Shown piece after piece: positions 7,586 through 15,147 of a stretch of 64,000 bases of DNA. Where the stretch lies: positions 1-64,000 of the forward strand of contig JBKBUF010000003.1 in NCBI GenBank assembly GCA_046290815.1, written 5' to 3'. Position 1 is the stretch's first letter. Each line of letters begins with the position of its first letter. Below the pieces are notes generated by a model that searched no databases, was not told where the DNA came from, and saw only the letters and a list, made by a program, of their open reading frames with translations. This DNA is from JBKBUF01 sp046290815. Its GTDB lineage: Bacteria; Bacteroidota; Bacteroidia; Cytophagales; Cytophagaceae. Position numbers and translations under genes: made by a program.

Positions 7586-7687
7586 CATTGTCAACTAAAA
7601 GTACATGGTACTTTTCTTTTCGCAGACTGAATGTAGGAGTCCTGCTTGCCGGCATCTGAGGTATAGGGCTATAACTTCGCTGTTCTT
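7586..7687 (-). pseudogene. Decayed duplicate of an internal htpG fragment
   Basis: These 102 bases align with 12038-12143 of the intact htpG on the same strand. Long identical blocks (for example the stretch ending at 7657 and the last 18 bases) are broken by point changes and one gap of about four bases that shifts the frame; overall identity is near 90 percent by eye. The flanks do not match. It cannot encode a functional product. A partial duplication or gene-conversion scar 4.4 kb from its source is the simplest reading. Confidence 0.85.
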
Positions 7688-8048
7688 CAGCCAGGGAATT
7701 AAATGAAATTAGTATAACCCCAGAAAAAGAAGTGTAAGGAACTACACAAAATGGGTATATACAGGCCTAAAATCTATATTAATAACTGAAAATCTGGTAC
7801 ATAACACTGGGATTCCGGGGAGACGGATCAGATTAGCGGATGACTCTGGCATTTGTAAGTTTTAATTTCTCTCTCTTCCTGAAAATTCACTTATTGTAAT
7901 TATTATAATAATAAATATGATGAAAAAATAAAATATTCATTTTTGTACACAAAAAATTATAGATTCTTTTTATTAGCCGGTCATTATTTAATAAACTTGA
8001 ATCATATTTTTTAATCATATTTTTTATTTCAATTTAAATTTTTCTGAA

Positions 8049-8519
8049 ATGATGAAAACAAAAATCCACCATCTACACCTGATTAATTATTTCTTGTTAT
8101 TCTTATTATTTGTAATTCCGGTTTCATCCTGCCGCAATAATGTTCACTGTGATGCATGTATAGGTGGTGTTGTTGAATTAAAGTTAAATGATGATCCCGT
8201 CAACGGATTCACCAAAGAGGAGCGTGATTCAATGTATATTGTACTGCATGTACCATATTATAATATTAAAGATAGCTTTGCATTTACTAATCAATATCAG
8301 ATAAGAAATTTAGACAACAATTACCCGCATAAATTCGAGATAAAAAATAAATTAAATAATTCAATATATTTCAATATTGACAGCCTGAGTGCAACAATAA
8401 ATCCTCCTCCCCCCAAATCAAAATGCGGATGCGGTACAATTGAGTCTGTATATCTCAGAATCAACAATACCTCTCATACCTTGGGTAACAATGAAACTTT
8501 CATTGTCAGCCGACAGTAA
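8049..8519 (+). CDS. Hypothetical small lipoprotein
   Basis: 156 residues, starting ATGATG, so the second Met (8052) is equally possible. The N-terminal hydrophobic segment (YFLLFLLFVIPVSSC) ends in a lipobox-like VSSC, predicting lipidation of the Cys at about residue 28. The mature part begins with a Cys-rich motif (CRNNVHCDACIGG) and has a CGCG motif near residue 128, so disulfides or metal binding are possible. No family recognised. It stands 130 bases before the gliding-type adhesin gene on the same strand and may be co-transcribed with it. Confidence 0.7.
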   Translation: MMKTKIHHLHLINYFLLFLLFVIPVSSCRNNVHCDACIGGVVELKLNDDPVNGFTKEERDSMYIVLHVPYYNIKDSFAFTNQYQIRNLDNNYPHKFEIKNKLNNSIYFNIDSLSATINPPPPKSKCGCGTIESVYLRINNTSHTLGNNETFIVSRQ

Positions 8520-8657
8520 AATGCAGCTTTTCTGAGTCTTGGGTTAATATTGCTGAAAACATTAATTCAGGAAGATTGTATTCTGATTATGTAATTTTCA
8601 ATACATAATCAAATATGTATTCTAACATTTTTTGTTAGCAACTTTTAGACATTGCTT

Positions 8658-10532
8658 ATGTTAAACATTTCATTTAAGCTATCGATATTTATTTTGTTAC
8701 TTTTTCTATCTACGTTTTCATATGCTCAAATATATGTAAATGAAAACTCTACCATGGAGTCTTTGATAAAGAACCTGGAGGGAAAAGGCGTATATATTTC
8801 AAATATAACCTATGATTGTCCTACCAAAAAAAAGCATTTGCCCTATGGGGAATTTGATGATCCGCTTTCGATATTAGGACTAAGCAAGGGCCTTTTATTG
8901 ACAACTGGTGCGGCGATATATGCCTTGGGACCAAATGATAATGGATGTAAAACTCAGGAAAATGGTTATGAAGATTTAAAGGATCCGGATCTTGAACTCC
9001 TGCTTACAACGGAAAGACGACTTAGTGATATATGTAAAGTGGAATTTGACATAGTGGTGACTGGAGACTCACTTGAATTCAAATACGTATTTGGATCTGA
9101 TGAATATTTAGAATTTCCCTCATACCACGATGTTTTTGGTTTTTTCATTTCAGGTCCTGGAATATCAGGTGTACAAAATCTTGCCACGATTTTTAATCCG
9201 ATTACTAATCAGATTTCACCTGTAAATGTGAATACCATTAATACCAATTCTAATTCTCAGTTCTATATCAATAATGGGACCGGTGCGACACCATTTTATA
9301 ACATGGACCTGCAATATGACGGATATACTACTGTACTTAAGGCCAGGTCCAAGGTGATACCATGTGAGACTTATCATATCAAATTAGCTATTGCTGATGT
9401 AAAGGATGCCACCTGTGATGCCGGTGTTTTTATCGAAGCAAATAGTTTTAAAACAAATGAGCCTTCAATAAAATATGTTTTGTATGAACATCCTGAATAC
9501 AATTCGGCAATCGAAGGATGTAATAAAGCATATGTTGTATTTGAAAGAGGGAACACTGACCTGACTAAGGATATCGATATTGATTACCTCGTAAAAGGTA
9601 CTGCTATCATGGGAATAGATTACAATAGTTTAAGCTCAAAAGTTACTATTCCAGCAGGACGAGATACAGCTTTCATTGTCATTGATCCATTTATTGATAA
9701 TGAAAATGACGATGAAGAGACAGTTATAATTGTGATACCTGCAAAATGTCCCAATCAGCAGGACTTTGACAGTATTGAAGTGATTATAAAGGAAAAATTC
9801 ATTTATAAAATTAACAATGAAACTATATGTCCCGGAGAAAAGGTAAGCTTAAATTTAAATTATAAAGACCGTGATAGTATTATTTGGAATAGTGATAAAT
9901 ATTTATCCTGTAAAACATGTCCCTCACCATTAACAAGTCCGGAAATAAGTCACTGGTTCACCTACCAGGTGATTGACAAGATTACAACCTGCACTGCTTT
10001 TGACTCTGTATTTGTAAAAGTATTACCAAATCCGATTGCTGATTTCAGTTATTTTCAGGATGACGGATTGCTGCCTTCCGATATTTATTTTCAAAACTTA
10101 TCACACCACTCAAATTCTTACAAATGGAACTTTGGAGATGGAACCTCAGCTACAGATCAGAATCCTCTTCATTCTTTCCCTGATAATATTAGCTTGCAAT
10201 CTGTCTATTATAATGTGCAACTGATAAGTAAACAAGAAGGTCATATTTGTGCAGATACCATTATGAAGACAATCGAAATTGCGCCATTTTTTATACCCAA
10301 CCTGATTACGAGAAACAATGATAATTTGAATGACGAGTTTCATGTTATCGGTATTAAACCGGGGTTTTGGAATTTAAATATATATGACCGATGGGGAGGC
10401 TTAGTCTACAAACACAACGGCTATGATAATAGGTGGAAACCAACGAATGTATCAACGGGTGTTTATTTTTTTCATCTTATGAATATTTATAAGAATAGAG
10501 ATTTTAAAGGCTGGTTGCATGTGGTAGAATAA
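8658..10532 (+). CDS. T9SS-secreted choice-of-anchor L / PKD protein
   Basis: 624 residues from the ATG at 8658; a TTG two codons upstream is less likely. Signal peptide LSIFILLLFLSTFSYAQ. Residues about 28-250 form a choice-of-anchor L domain (LGLSKGLLLTTG; FKYVFGSDEYLEFP; DVFGFFISGPG). Residues 265-360 look like a Calx-beta-type sandwich (GTAIMGIDYNSL; VTIPAGRDTA). A PKD domain follows near 455-540 (YKWNFGDGTSATDQNPLHSF). The last 80 residues are the gliding-motility-associated, type B-like C-terminus (IPNLITRNNDNLNDEF; IYDRWGGLVY). Such proteins are large-surface or secreted adhesins carried by the type IX system. A beta-barrel protein gene follows, often a PorP/SprF-like companion for type B cargo. 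Confidence 0.85.
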   Translation: MLNISFKLSIFILLLFLSTFSYAQIYVNENSTMESLIKNLEGKGVYISNITYDCPTKKKHLPYGEFDDPLSILGLSKGLLLTTGAAIYALGPNDNGCKTQENGYEDLKDPDLELLLTTERRLSDICKVEFDIVVTGDSLEFKYVFGSDEYLEFPSYHDVFGFFISGPGISGVQNLATIFNPITNQISPVNVNTINTNSNSQFYINNGTGATPFYNMDLQYDGYTTVLKARSKVIPCETYHIKLAIADVKDATCDAGVFIEANSFKTNEPSIKYVLYEHPEYNSAIEGCNKAYVVFERGNTDLTKDIDIDYLVKGTAIMGIDYNSLSSKVTIPAGRDTAFIVIDPFIDNENDDEETVIIVIPAKCPNQQDFDSIEVIIKEKFIYKINNETICPGEKVSLNLNYKDRDSIIWNSDKYLSCKTCPSPLTSPEISHWFTYQVIDKITTCTAFDSVFVKVLPNPIADFSYFQDDGLLPSDIYFQNLSHHSNSYKWNFGDGTSATDQNPLHSFPDNISLQSVYYNVQLISKQEGHICADTIMKTIEIAPFFIPNLITRNNDNLNDEFHVIGIKPGFWNLNIYDRWGGLVYKHNGYDNRWKPTNVSTGVYFFHLMNIYKNRDFKGWLHVVE

Positions 10533-10610
10533 AAAGAGGAGGCATTCAAAACAGTCTTTCCAATCAATGCTTTCAACCTTTAACATTTCTGAACTTAACT
10601 TTTAATAAAT

Positions 10611-11426
10611 ATGATTTTTAACATTAATTCCAAGGTTATTTTTTTAATATTCTCAGTATTTCTTTTTCTTACTCATTTCCCTTCTATAGGCCAGTCCTCT
10701 GATACCCTTATTAAAAGTAAAAAGAAACAGTTTCCCCGGGAGGCTATGCAAATTGGCATTTCCTGCTCAGGAGGACTTAGCAATGCATACGGTGGATTCC
10801 TTCAGCCAGGAACAACAAAATTCAGAGCTGCATGGGGTATAGGTGCTCATGTATACCTGCCAATGGGACGCCGGATATATTTCTATTATTTTTTGGGCTA
10901 TACAAAAAGGGGATTTAATTACAGGTTTTCACATATGAGTGAAACTGCAACAAATTATCGAATGACAAAAGTAGCTGGATTTACTAAATTAAATTTTATT
11001 GATAAGAATTTAACCATCGGGTATAAATTCCGGAAATCAATAAGCGTATTTACAGGTGTTAATATAGGAGTACGAATAAAATCAGTAACTTATTATGAAT
11101 ATGAAAATCTGGCCATTAATAAGTCAAGCGGACAACAATCAATTCAAACAGGTACATATTCTACGCCTGGAGGAAGTGCAGCTCAGGATGTGATTGATTA
11201 TGCGGCAATCATTGGAATACGAGGAAGAATTCATGAAAGGCTGGCGGTTTCTATTAAATATATGTATGATGTTTTTGGAATAAATTTAAGCCCGGATGCG
11301 ACTACTGAAAATCCCAATGTTTTTACTGCAAGCAGCTATTATAGTAATGCAATTTTATTTACAATAGAGGGACATATTTTTTCTGTAAGCAGAAACAGCA
11401 AAACAGGTAAAAGAAACAATCGGTAA
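10611..11426 (+). CDS. Outer-membrane beta-barrel protein
   Basis: 271 residues with a cleavable signal (IFLIFSVFLFLTHFPSIGQ). The rest is alternating polar/aromatic strands ending in membrane-facing Tyr and Phe (RIYFYYFLGYTKRGFNYRF; FRKSISVFTGVNIGVRI; RLAVSIKYMYDVFGINLS), as in the PorT/OmpW-like outer-membrane beta-barrel families of Bacteroidota. It follows the choice-of-anchor L gene by 78 bases on the same strand. Type B T9SS cargo often needs a barrel partner of the PorP/SprF family; this protein could play that part, but it lacks an obvious PorP signature, so the role is open. Confidence 0.7.
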   Translation: MIFNINSKVIFLIFSVFLFLTHFPSIGQSSDTLIKSKKKQFPREAMQIGISCSGGLSNAYGGFLQPGTTKFRAAWGIGAHVYLPMGRRIYFYYFLGYTKRGFNYRFSHMSETATNYRMTKVAGFTKLNFIDKNLTIGYKFRKSISVFTGVNIGVRIKSVTYYEYENLAINKSSGQQSIQTGTYSTPGGSAAQDVIDYAAIIGIRGRIHERLAVSIKYMYDVFGINLSPDATTENPNVFTASSYYSNAILFTIEGHIFSVSRNSKTGKRNNR

Positions 11427-11462
11427 TAGGTGCTACAAAGAACTCTTGTTATTTCTTTAATG

Positions 11463-11516
11463 GGATATTGAATCTTTGATATTAGAAATTCATCTAACAT
11501 CAAATATCCAATATCC
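11463..11516. repeat. Long intergenic hairpin element
   Basis: GGATATTG (11463-11470) pairs with CAATATCC (11509-11516), and the inner arms TTTGATATTAGA and TCTAACATCAAA pair with one or two mismatches around AATTCA. It lies between convergent genes and is followed by repeated TTAATTCTTAA units (about 11526-11556). It could act as a bidirectional terminator or be a copy of a dispersed repeat. Confidence 0.7.
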
Positions 11517-11549
11517 ATTAATCCATTCTTAATTCTTAACTATTAATTC

Positions 11550-13364
11550 TTAATTAATCAGCCCCACGCTTCTCTTAATAAAGTCCGTCAGGTCTTTGCC
11601 GCTAAGCATGCCCTGAGAAAGCAGCGCAAGGTCGAAACTTTGCTTTGCAATCTGGTCTCTTTTTTCACCTTCTTCCTTCACCATTTTCTGGATAAGCGGG
11701 TGGTTGCTGTTTACCACTACATTGTAAGTCTCAGGAAAAGCGCCAAAGCCCATCGGTCCCATTTTTGCCATGTCTTTCATCCTTCTCATGAACTCAGGCA
11801 TCACCAGTGAAACAGGAAGCTCTTCTACCGGCAACGATTCAAGAGAAACTTTCATGTTGCTGTTGTTAATCACCTTTTCAAAAGTCTCCTGAACTTTCTT
11901 CTGATCATCTGCGGAAAGTACACTCTCCACTTTCTGATCTTTGTCTATCAGTTTTTCTATAATGTCGGAGTCTACTCTTTTCAGGTGGAACTTCTCATTC
12001 TTTCTTTCAAGCAATCCCACAAAATGGCTGTCGAGTACATTGTCAAGTAAAAGTACATCGTAACCTTTTCTTTTCGCAGACTGTAAGTAGGTGTCCTGCT
12101 TGCCGGCATCTGAGGTATAAAGAGCAATAACTTCGCTGTTCTTGTCTGTTTGCATGCCCTTGATATGCTCTTTGTATTGCTCTACCGTGAAGTAGTTATT
12201 CTCAATATTTTTTACAAGACAGAAGTCTTTCGCTTTCTCATAGAATTTATCATCGCTGATCATTCCGTATTTTACAAACAGGCTAATGTCATCCCACTTT
12301 TCTTCAAACTGCTTTCTGTCTTTATTGAAAATTTCAGAAAGTTTGTCTCCTACTTTTTTCGTAATGTGGTTGTTGATCTTTTTAACATTACCATCTGCCT
12401 GCAGATAACTTCTGGAAACATTCAGAGGAATGTCCGGTGAGTCAATCACACCATGCAGCAGCATCAGAAATTCCGGTACCACATCTTTTACTTCATCGGT
12501 GATGAATACCTGTCTGGAGTATAACTGTATTTTATTTTTGTGTGCTTCAAATTCTCCTTTGAATTTAGGGAAGTAAAGAATACCTGTAAGGTTGAAAGGA
12601 TAATCTACATTCAGGTGAATCCAGAATAGAGGATCTTCGCTGAACGGATAAAGCTCTTTGTAGAAGTTGATGTAATCTTCATCTTTCAGCTCTGATGGTT
12701 GCTTCGCCCAGATCGGGTTCGGGTTATTGATCACCTTGCCATCGTACTCAATTTCTACAGGTAAAAACTTGCAATATTTTTCAAGGATAGAGCTCAGTCT
12801 GAATTTCTCAAGGAACTCCTGAGAGTCTTCTGCCAGGTGAAGGATGATATCAGTCCCTCTTTCTTTTTTATCGGCAGGTGTAATTTCAAACTCGGTACTT
12901 CCGTCGCAGATCCATCTTGCTGCTTCGGTGTTCTCTTTGTATGATTTGGTGACAATCTCTACTTTGGAAGCTACCATAAATGCAGAATAGAACCCAAGTC
13001 CGAAATGACCGATGATCTGCTTGTCGTCTCCTTTGTCTTTATATTTCTCAAGGAACTCAGTAGCTCCGGAGAATGCTATCTGGTTGATGTATTTTTTTAT
13101 TTCATCGGCTGTCATACCGATACCACGGTCGCGGATGGTGATGGTTTTTGCCTTTTCATCCAGCAATACCTCTACTTTGGTTTCTCCCACTTCCTGGGCA
13201 TATTCACCAAAAGAGGCCAGCTTTTTCAGCTTCTGAGTGGCGTCTACTGCGTTGGAGACCAATTCCCTTAAAAATATCTCATGGTCTGAGTAAAGGAATT
13301 TTTTAATGATCGGAAAAATATTTTCGGTATGAATGGATAAAGTACCTTTTTCTTCTGCTACCAT
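11550..13364 (-). CDS. htpG: Molecular chaperone HtpG (Hsp90)
   Basis: 604 residues, close to the family length. The N-terminal ATPase of the GHKL type shows ELVSNAVDATQKL (residues about 34-46), RDRGIGMTADEI and GHFGLGFYSAFMVA; the middle domain has YSRQVFITDEV and LNVSRSYLQ; the C-terminal dimerisation domain ends the protein. Function: ATP-dependent folding of client proteins in the cytosol, especially under heat stress. Monocistronic. A perfect CTGACA-TGTCAG inverted repeat about 58 bases ahead of the ATG may be its control site. An internal piece (12038-12143) is duplicated at 7586-7687. Confidence 0.97.
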   Translation of the reverse strand: MVAEEKGTLSIHTENIFPIIKKFLYSDHEIFLRELVSNAVDATQKLKKLASFGEYAQEVGETKVEVLLDEKAKTITIRDRGIGMTADEIKKYINQIAFSGATEFLEKYKDKGDDKQIIGHFGLGFYSAFMVASKVEIVTKSYKENTEAARWICDGSTEFEITPADKKERGTDIILHLAEDSQEFLEKFRLSSILEKYCKFLPVEIEYDGKVINNPNPIWAKQPSELKDEDYINFYKELYPFSEDPLFWIHLNVDYPFNLTGILYFPKFKGEFEAHKNKIQLYSRQVFITDEVKDVVPEFLMLLHGVIDSPDIPLNVSRSYLQADGNVKKINNHITKKVGDKLSEIFNKDRKQFEEKWDDISLFVKYGMISDDKFYEKAKDFCLVKNIENNYFTVEQYKEHIKGMQTDKNSEVIALYTSDAGKQDTYLQSAKRKGYDVLLLDNVLDSHFVGLLERKNEKFHLKRVDSDIIEKLIDKDQKVESVLSADDQKKVQETFEKVINNSNMKVSLESLPVEELPVSLVMPEFMRRMKDMAKMGPMGFGAFPETYNVVVNSNHPLIQKMVKEEGEKRDQIAKQSFDLALLSQGMLSGKDLTDFIKRSVGLIN

Positions 13365-13421
13365 AGTTATTATTTTTTAATTTTGTATCAGTTTTTCAAA
13401 TTCCGTTCCAAAGGAAGCCGG

Positions 13422-13436
13422 CTGACAAGCTGTCAG
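13422..13436. promoter_or_regulatory. Inverted repeat upstream of htpG, candidate stress operator
   Basis: CTGACAAGCTGTCAG: six-base arms CTGACA/TGTCAG around three bases, 58-72 bases before the htpG start in a 230-base region shared with divergent manA. Its position fits an operator or an activator site; the link to heat shock is inference from the gene. Confidence 0.4.
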
Positions 13437-13594
13437 GGTATATAGAAAGAAATTTTCTTCGTTTTACTCTTAACAATTCTTTTGTCAACCGGATTTATTC
13501 AATGTTGGAAAATTTAGTTTTTCCGGCCGTTGACATCTTTTGTTTATTCCTTTGATTCAGAGTTCATTAGGTTGTATTTAGATTTTTCAGACTT

Positions 13595-14572
13595 ATGCAA
13601 TTATATCCGTTAAAGTTCCAGACAATTTTCAAGGACAAGATTTGGGGAGGAAATAAGATTAAATCCATTCTTGGTAAAGACTATGGCAGTTTGCCCAATT
13701 GTGGTGAAACCTGGGAAATTTCGGCAGTACCCGGCAATGTTTCGGTAGTAAAGGAGGGGGAGCTGAAAGGAAAGAATCTGGCTGAGCTGATAGAGGAGTA
13801 TAAAGACAGGCTAATAGGTAAAAGTATTTATAAGAAGTTTGGCAATCAGTTTCCTCTGCTGGTAAAGTTTATTGATGCTAATGATGATCTTTCCATTCAG
13901 GTGCATCCTGATGATGCCCTGGCACAGGAAAGACATAACTGTCCGGGTAAAACGGAGATGTGGTATATATTCCAGGCTGACAAAGGGGCGAGACTGAATA
14001 CAGGTTTTAAAAAGCCGGTGGACAAAGAAACCTATCTGAAATGTCTGCAGGGCAATTGCCTGGATGACATACTGAACTTTGAAGAGGTGAACGAAGGAGA
14101 TGTATTTTTCCTGCCTGCAGGGAGAGTTCACTACATAGGTAAAGGTATTTGTCTTGCAGAAATACAACAGACCTCTGATATTACCTATAGAATTTATGAT
14201 TTCAATCGGGTGGATGATAAAGGGAAGCCTAGGGAGCTGCATACCGAATTAGCCTTGGATGCAATCGACTTTTCATTTCACAAAGAGTATAAAACCAAAT
14301 ACCAGACAAAGATCAATGAGCCTGTCAACCTGGTTTCATGCGACCATTTCACTACCAATCTGATCAGTATATCTCAGCCATTGAAAAGAGATTATAGTTC
14401 AAATGACTGCTTCACTATTTTTGTAAATCTGAAAGGTAGCACAAGCATAGAGTACAATGGTAGTAAGATTTCAATGAAGATGGGTGACTGTGTGCTCGTA
14501 CCTGCAGAGATCAGTTCGCTTACACTCATTCCTGAAGGTGAGTCGAAGATATTGGAGAGCTATATTTGTTGA
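13595..14572 (+). CDS. manA: Mannose-6-phosphate isomerase, class I
   Basis: 325 residues. Interconverts mannose-6-phosphate and fructose-6-phosphate, feeding GDP-mannose synthesis. The zinc-binding motif is visible as SIQVHPDD (residues about 97-104), KTEMWY (119-124) and the later RVHYIGKG (around 176), within a cupin fold; the N-terminal FKDKIWGG and the GETWE stretch are typical of the short Firmicutes/Bacteroidota type. Transcribed alone, divergent from htpG. With pgi nearby (15.1-16.8 kb) it forms a loose sugar-phosphate cluster. Confidence 0.93.
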   Translation: MQLYPLKFQTIFKDKIWGGNKIKSILGKDYGSLPNCGETWEISAVPGNVSVVKEGELKGKNLAELIEEYKDRLIGKSIYKKFGNQFPLLVKFIDANDDLSIQVHPDDALAQERHNCPGKTEMWYIFQADKGARLNTGFKKPVDKETYLKCLQGNCLDDILNFEEVNEGDVFFLPAGRVHYIGKGICLAEIQQTSDITYRIYDFNRVDDKGKPRELHTELALDAIDFSFHKEYKTKYQTKINEPVNLVSCDHFTTNLISISQPLKRDYSSNDCFTIFVNLKGSTSIEYNGSKISMKMGDCVLVPAEISSLTLIPEGESKILESYIC

Positions 14573-14579
14573 GAGGTTA

Positions 14580-14753
14580 TTTCACGCAAAGAAACGCAAA
14601 GGAGGCGCAAAGAGCAAAGATTTCTTCCATATTTTAAGAGAGGAATGGAAGTATTTCACATAAAGAAACGCAAAGAAAAATCGCAAAGAGCAAAAATTCC
14701 TGGATCAGCCTTTGCGTTCTTTGCGCCTTCCTTTGCGCCTCTTTGCGTGAAAC
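14580..14753. repeat. CGCAAAG intergenic repeat element (two left arms, one right arm)
   Basis: Two direct copies of a unit beginning TTCACGCAAAGAAACGCAAA lie at 14581-14620 and (as TTCACATAAAGAAACGCAAA) at 14655-14696. An inverted arm with CTTTGCG words fills 14706-14752. The arms can fold into a long imperfect stem. It separates convergent manA and the 75-residue gene and looks like a dispersed non-coding repeat. Confidence 0.8.
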
Positions 14754-14766
14754 CTCCAAAAACAAA

Positions 14767-14811
14767 AGCCACCGCTGCCTGTCTCGGGGTTTTAAATTTT
14801 CAGCGGTAGCT
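14767..14811 (-). terminator. Terminator of the 75-residue membrane protein gene
   Basis: AGCCACCGCTG (14767-14777) pairs with CAGCGGTAGCT (14801-14811) with one mismatch. On the minus strand the stem is followed by TTTTGTTTTTGG. Confidence 0.75.
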
Positions 14812-14826
14812 CTTGTTGGATTCCTG

Positions 14827-15054
14827 TTAGCTGGCTTTCTTCAACAGCTTCTCCGCATTTCTTCTTGCCTTATTACGGATTATAGCTGTTTGAGAATTTC
14901 TCCAGATGATATAGTAAATGCCAATCAGGAGTGCAATTACTCCCACAGATGCGCCTACAGTAATTCTATATGTCGTTACCGTATCATTGACTGCAGCCGA
15001 TGCAAACGGTACATATAGAATATATGATAATAAGATTAGTATAAACTTTTTCAT
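14827..15054 (-). CDS. Small membrane protein, hypothetical
   Basis: 75 residues. An N-terminal signal-like segment (KKFILILLSYILYVPFASAA) is followed by a short Thr-rich stretch and a second membrane span (VGASVGVIALLIGIYYIIW), then a basic C-terminal tail (RNKARRNAEKLLKKAS). The mature protein would be a single-span peptide of about 55 residues with a cationic cytosolic end. It has its own downstream terminator, which supports a real gene. Function unknown. Confidence 0.65.
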   Translation of the reverse strand: MKKFILILLSYILYVPFASAAVNDTVTTYRITVGASVGVIALLIGIYYIIWRNSQTAIIRNKARRNAEKLLKKAS

Positions 15055-15064
15055 AATGTCAGTA

Positions 15065-15129
15065 AGAATGATTGATTCTTTATTAGGAGAACATGGGCGT
15101 TTTTACCAATGTTTAGAATCAATCATTCT
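15065..15129. repeat. Perfect 15-base inverted repeat
   Basis: AGAATGATTGATTCT at 15065-15079 is matched exactly by its reverse complement at 15115-15129, with 35 bases between. It fills the gap between the pgi stop and the start of the 75-residue gene. No U-run follows on either strand, so a plain terminator is unlikely; it may be a leader structure or a paired operator for the small gene. Confidence 0.75.
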
Positions 15130-15147
15130 CGTCTGAGCATTAACAGT

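Larger units (their letters stand above)
7479..8048. other. 570-base gap with decayed DNA
   Basis: No intact gene. It holds a hairpin at 7543-7562 and a degenerate fragment of htpG (7586-7687), both listed separately. The remainder (about 7700-8040) is AT-rich with scattered stops in all frames. The promoters of the divergent operon (minus) and the lipoprotein gene (plus) must also lie here but no clear TAnnTTTG box was found. Confidence 0.5.

Noticed and set aside
14580..14753. CRISPR array from the repeated CGCAAAG words
   Set aside because: Repeat spacing is irregular, arms are inverted and there are no cas genes.
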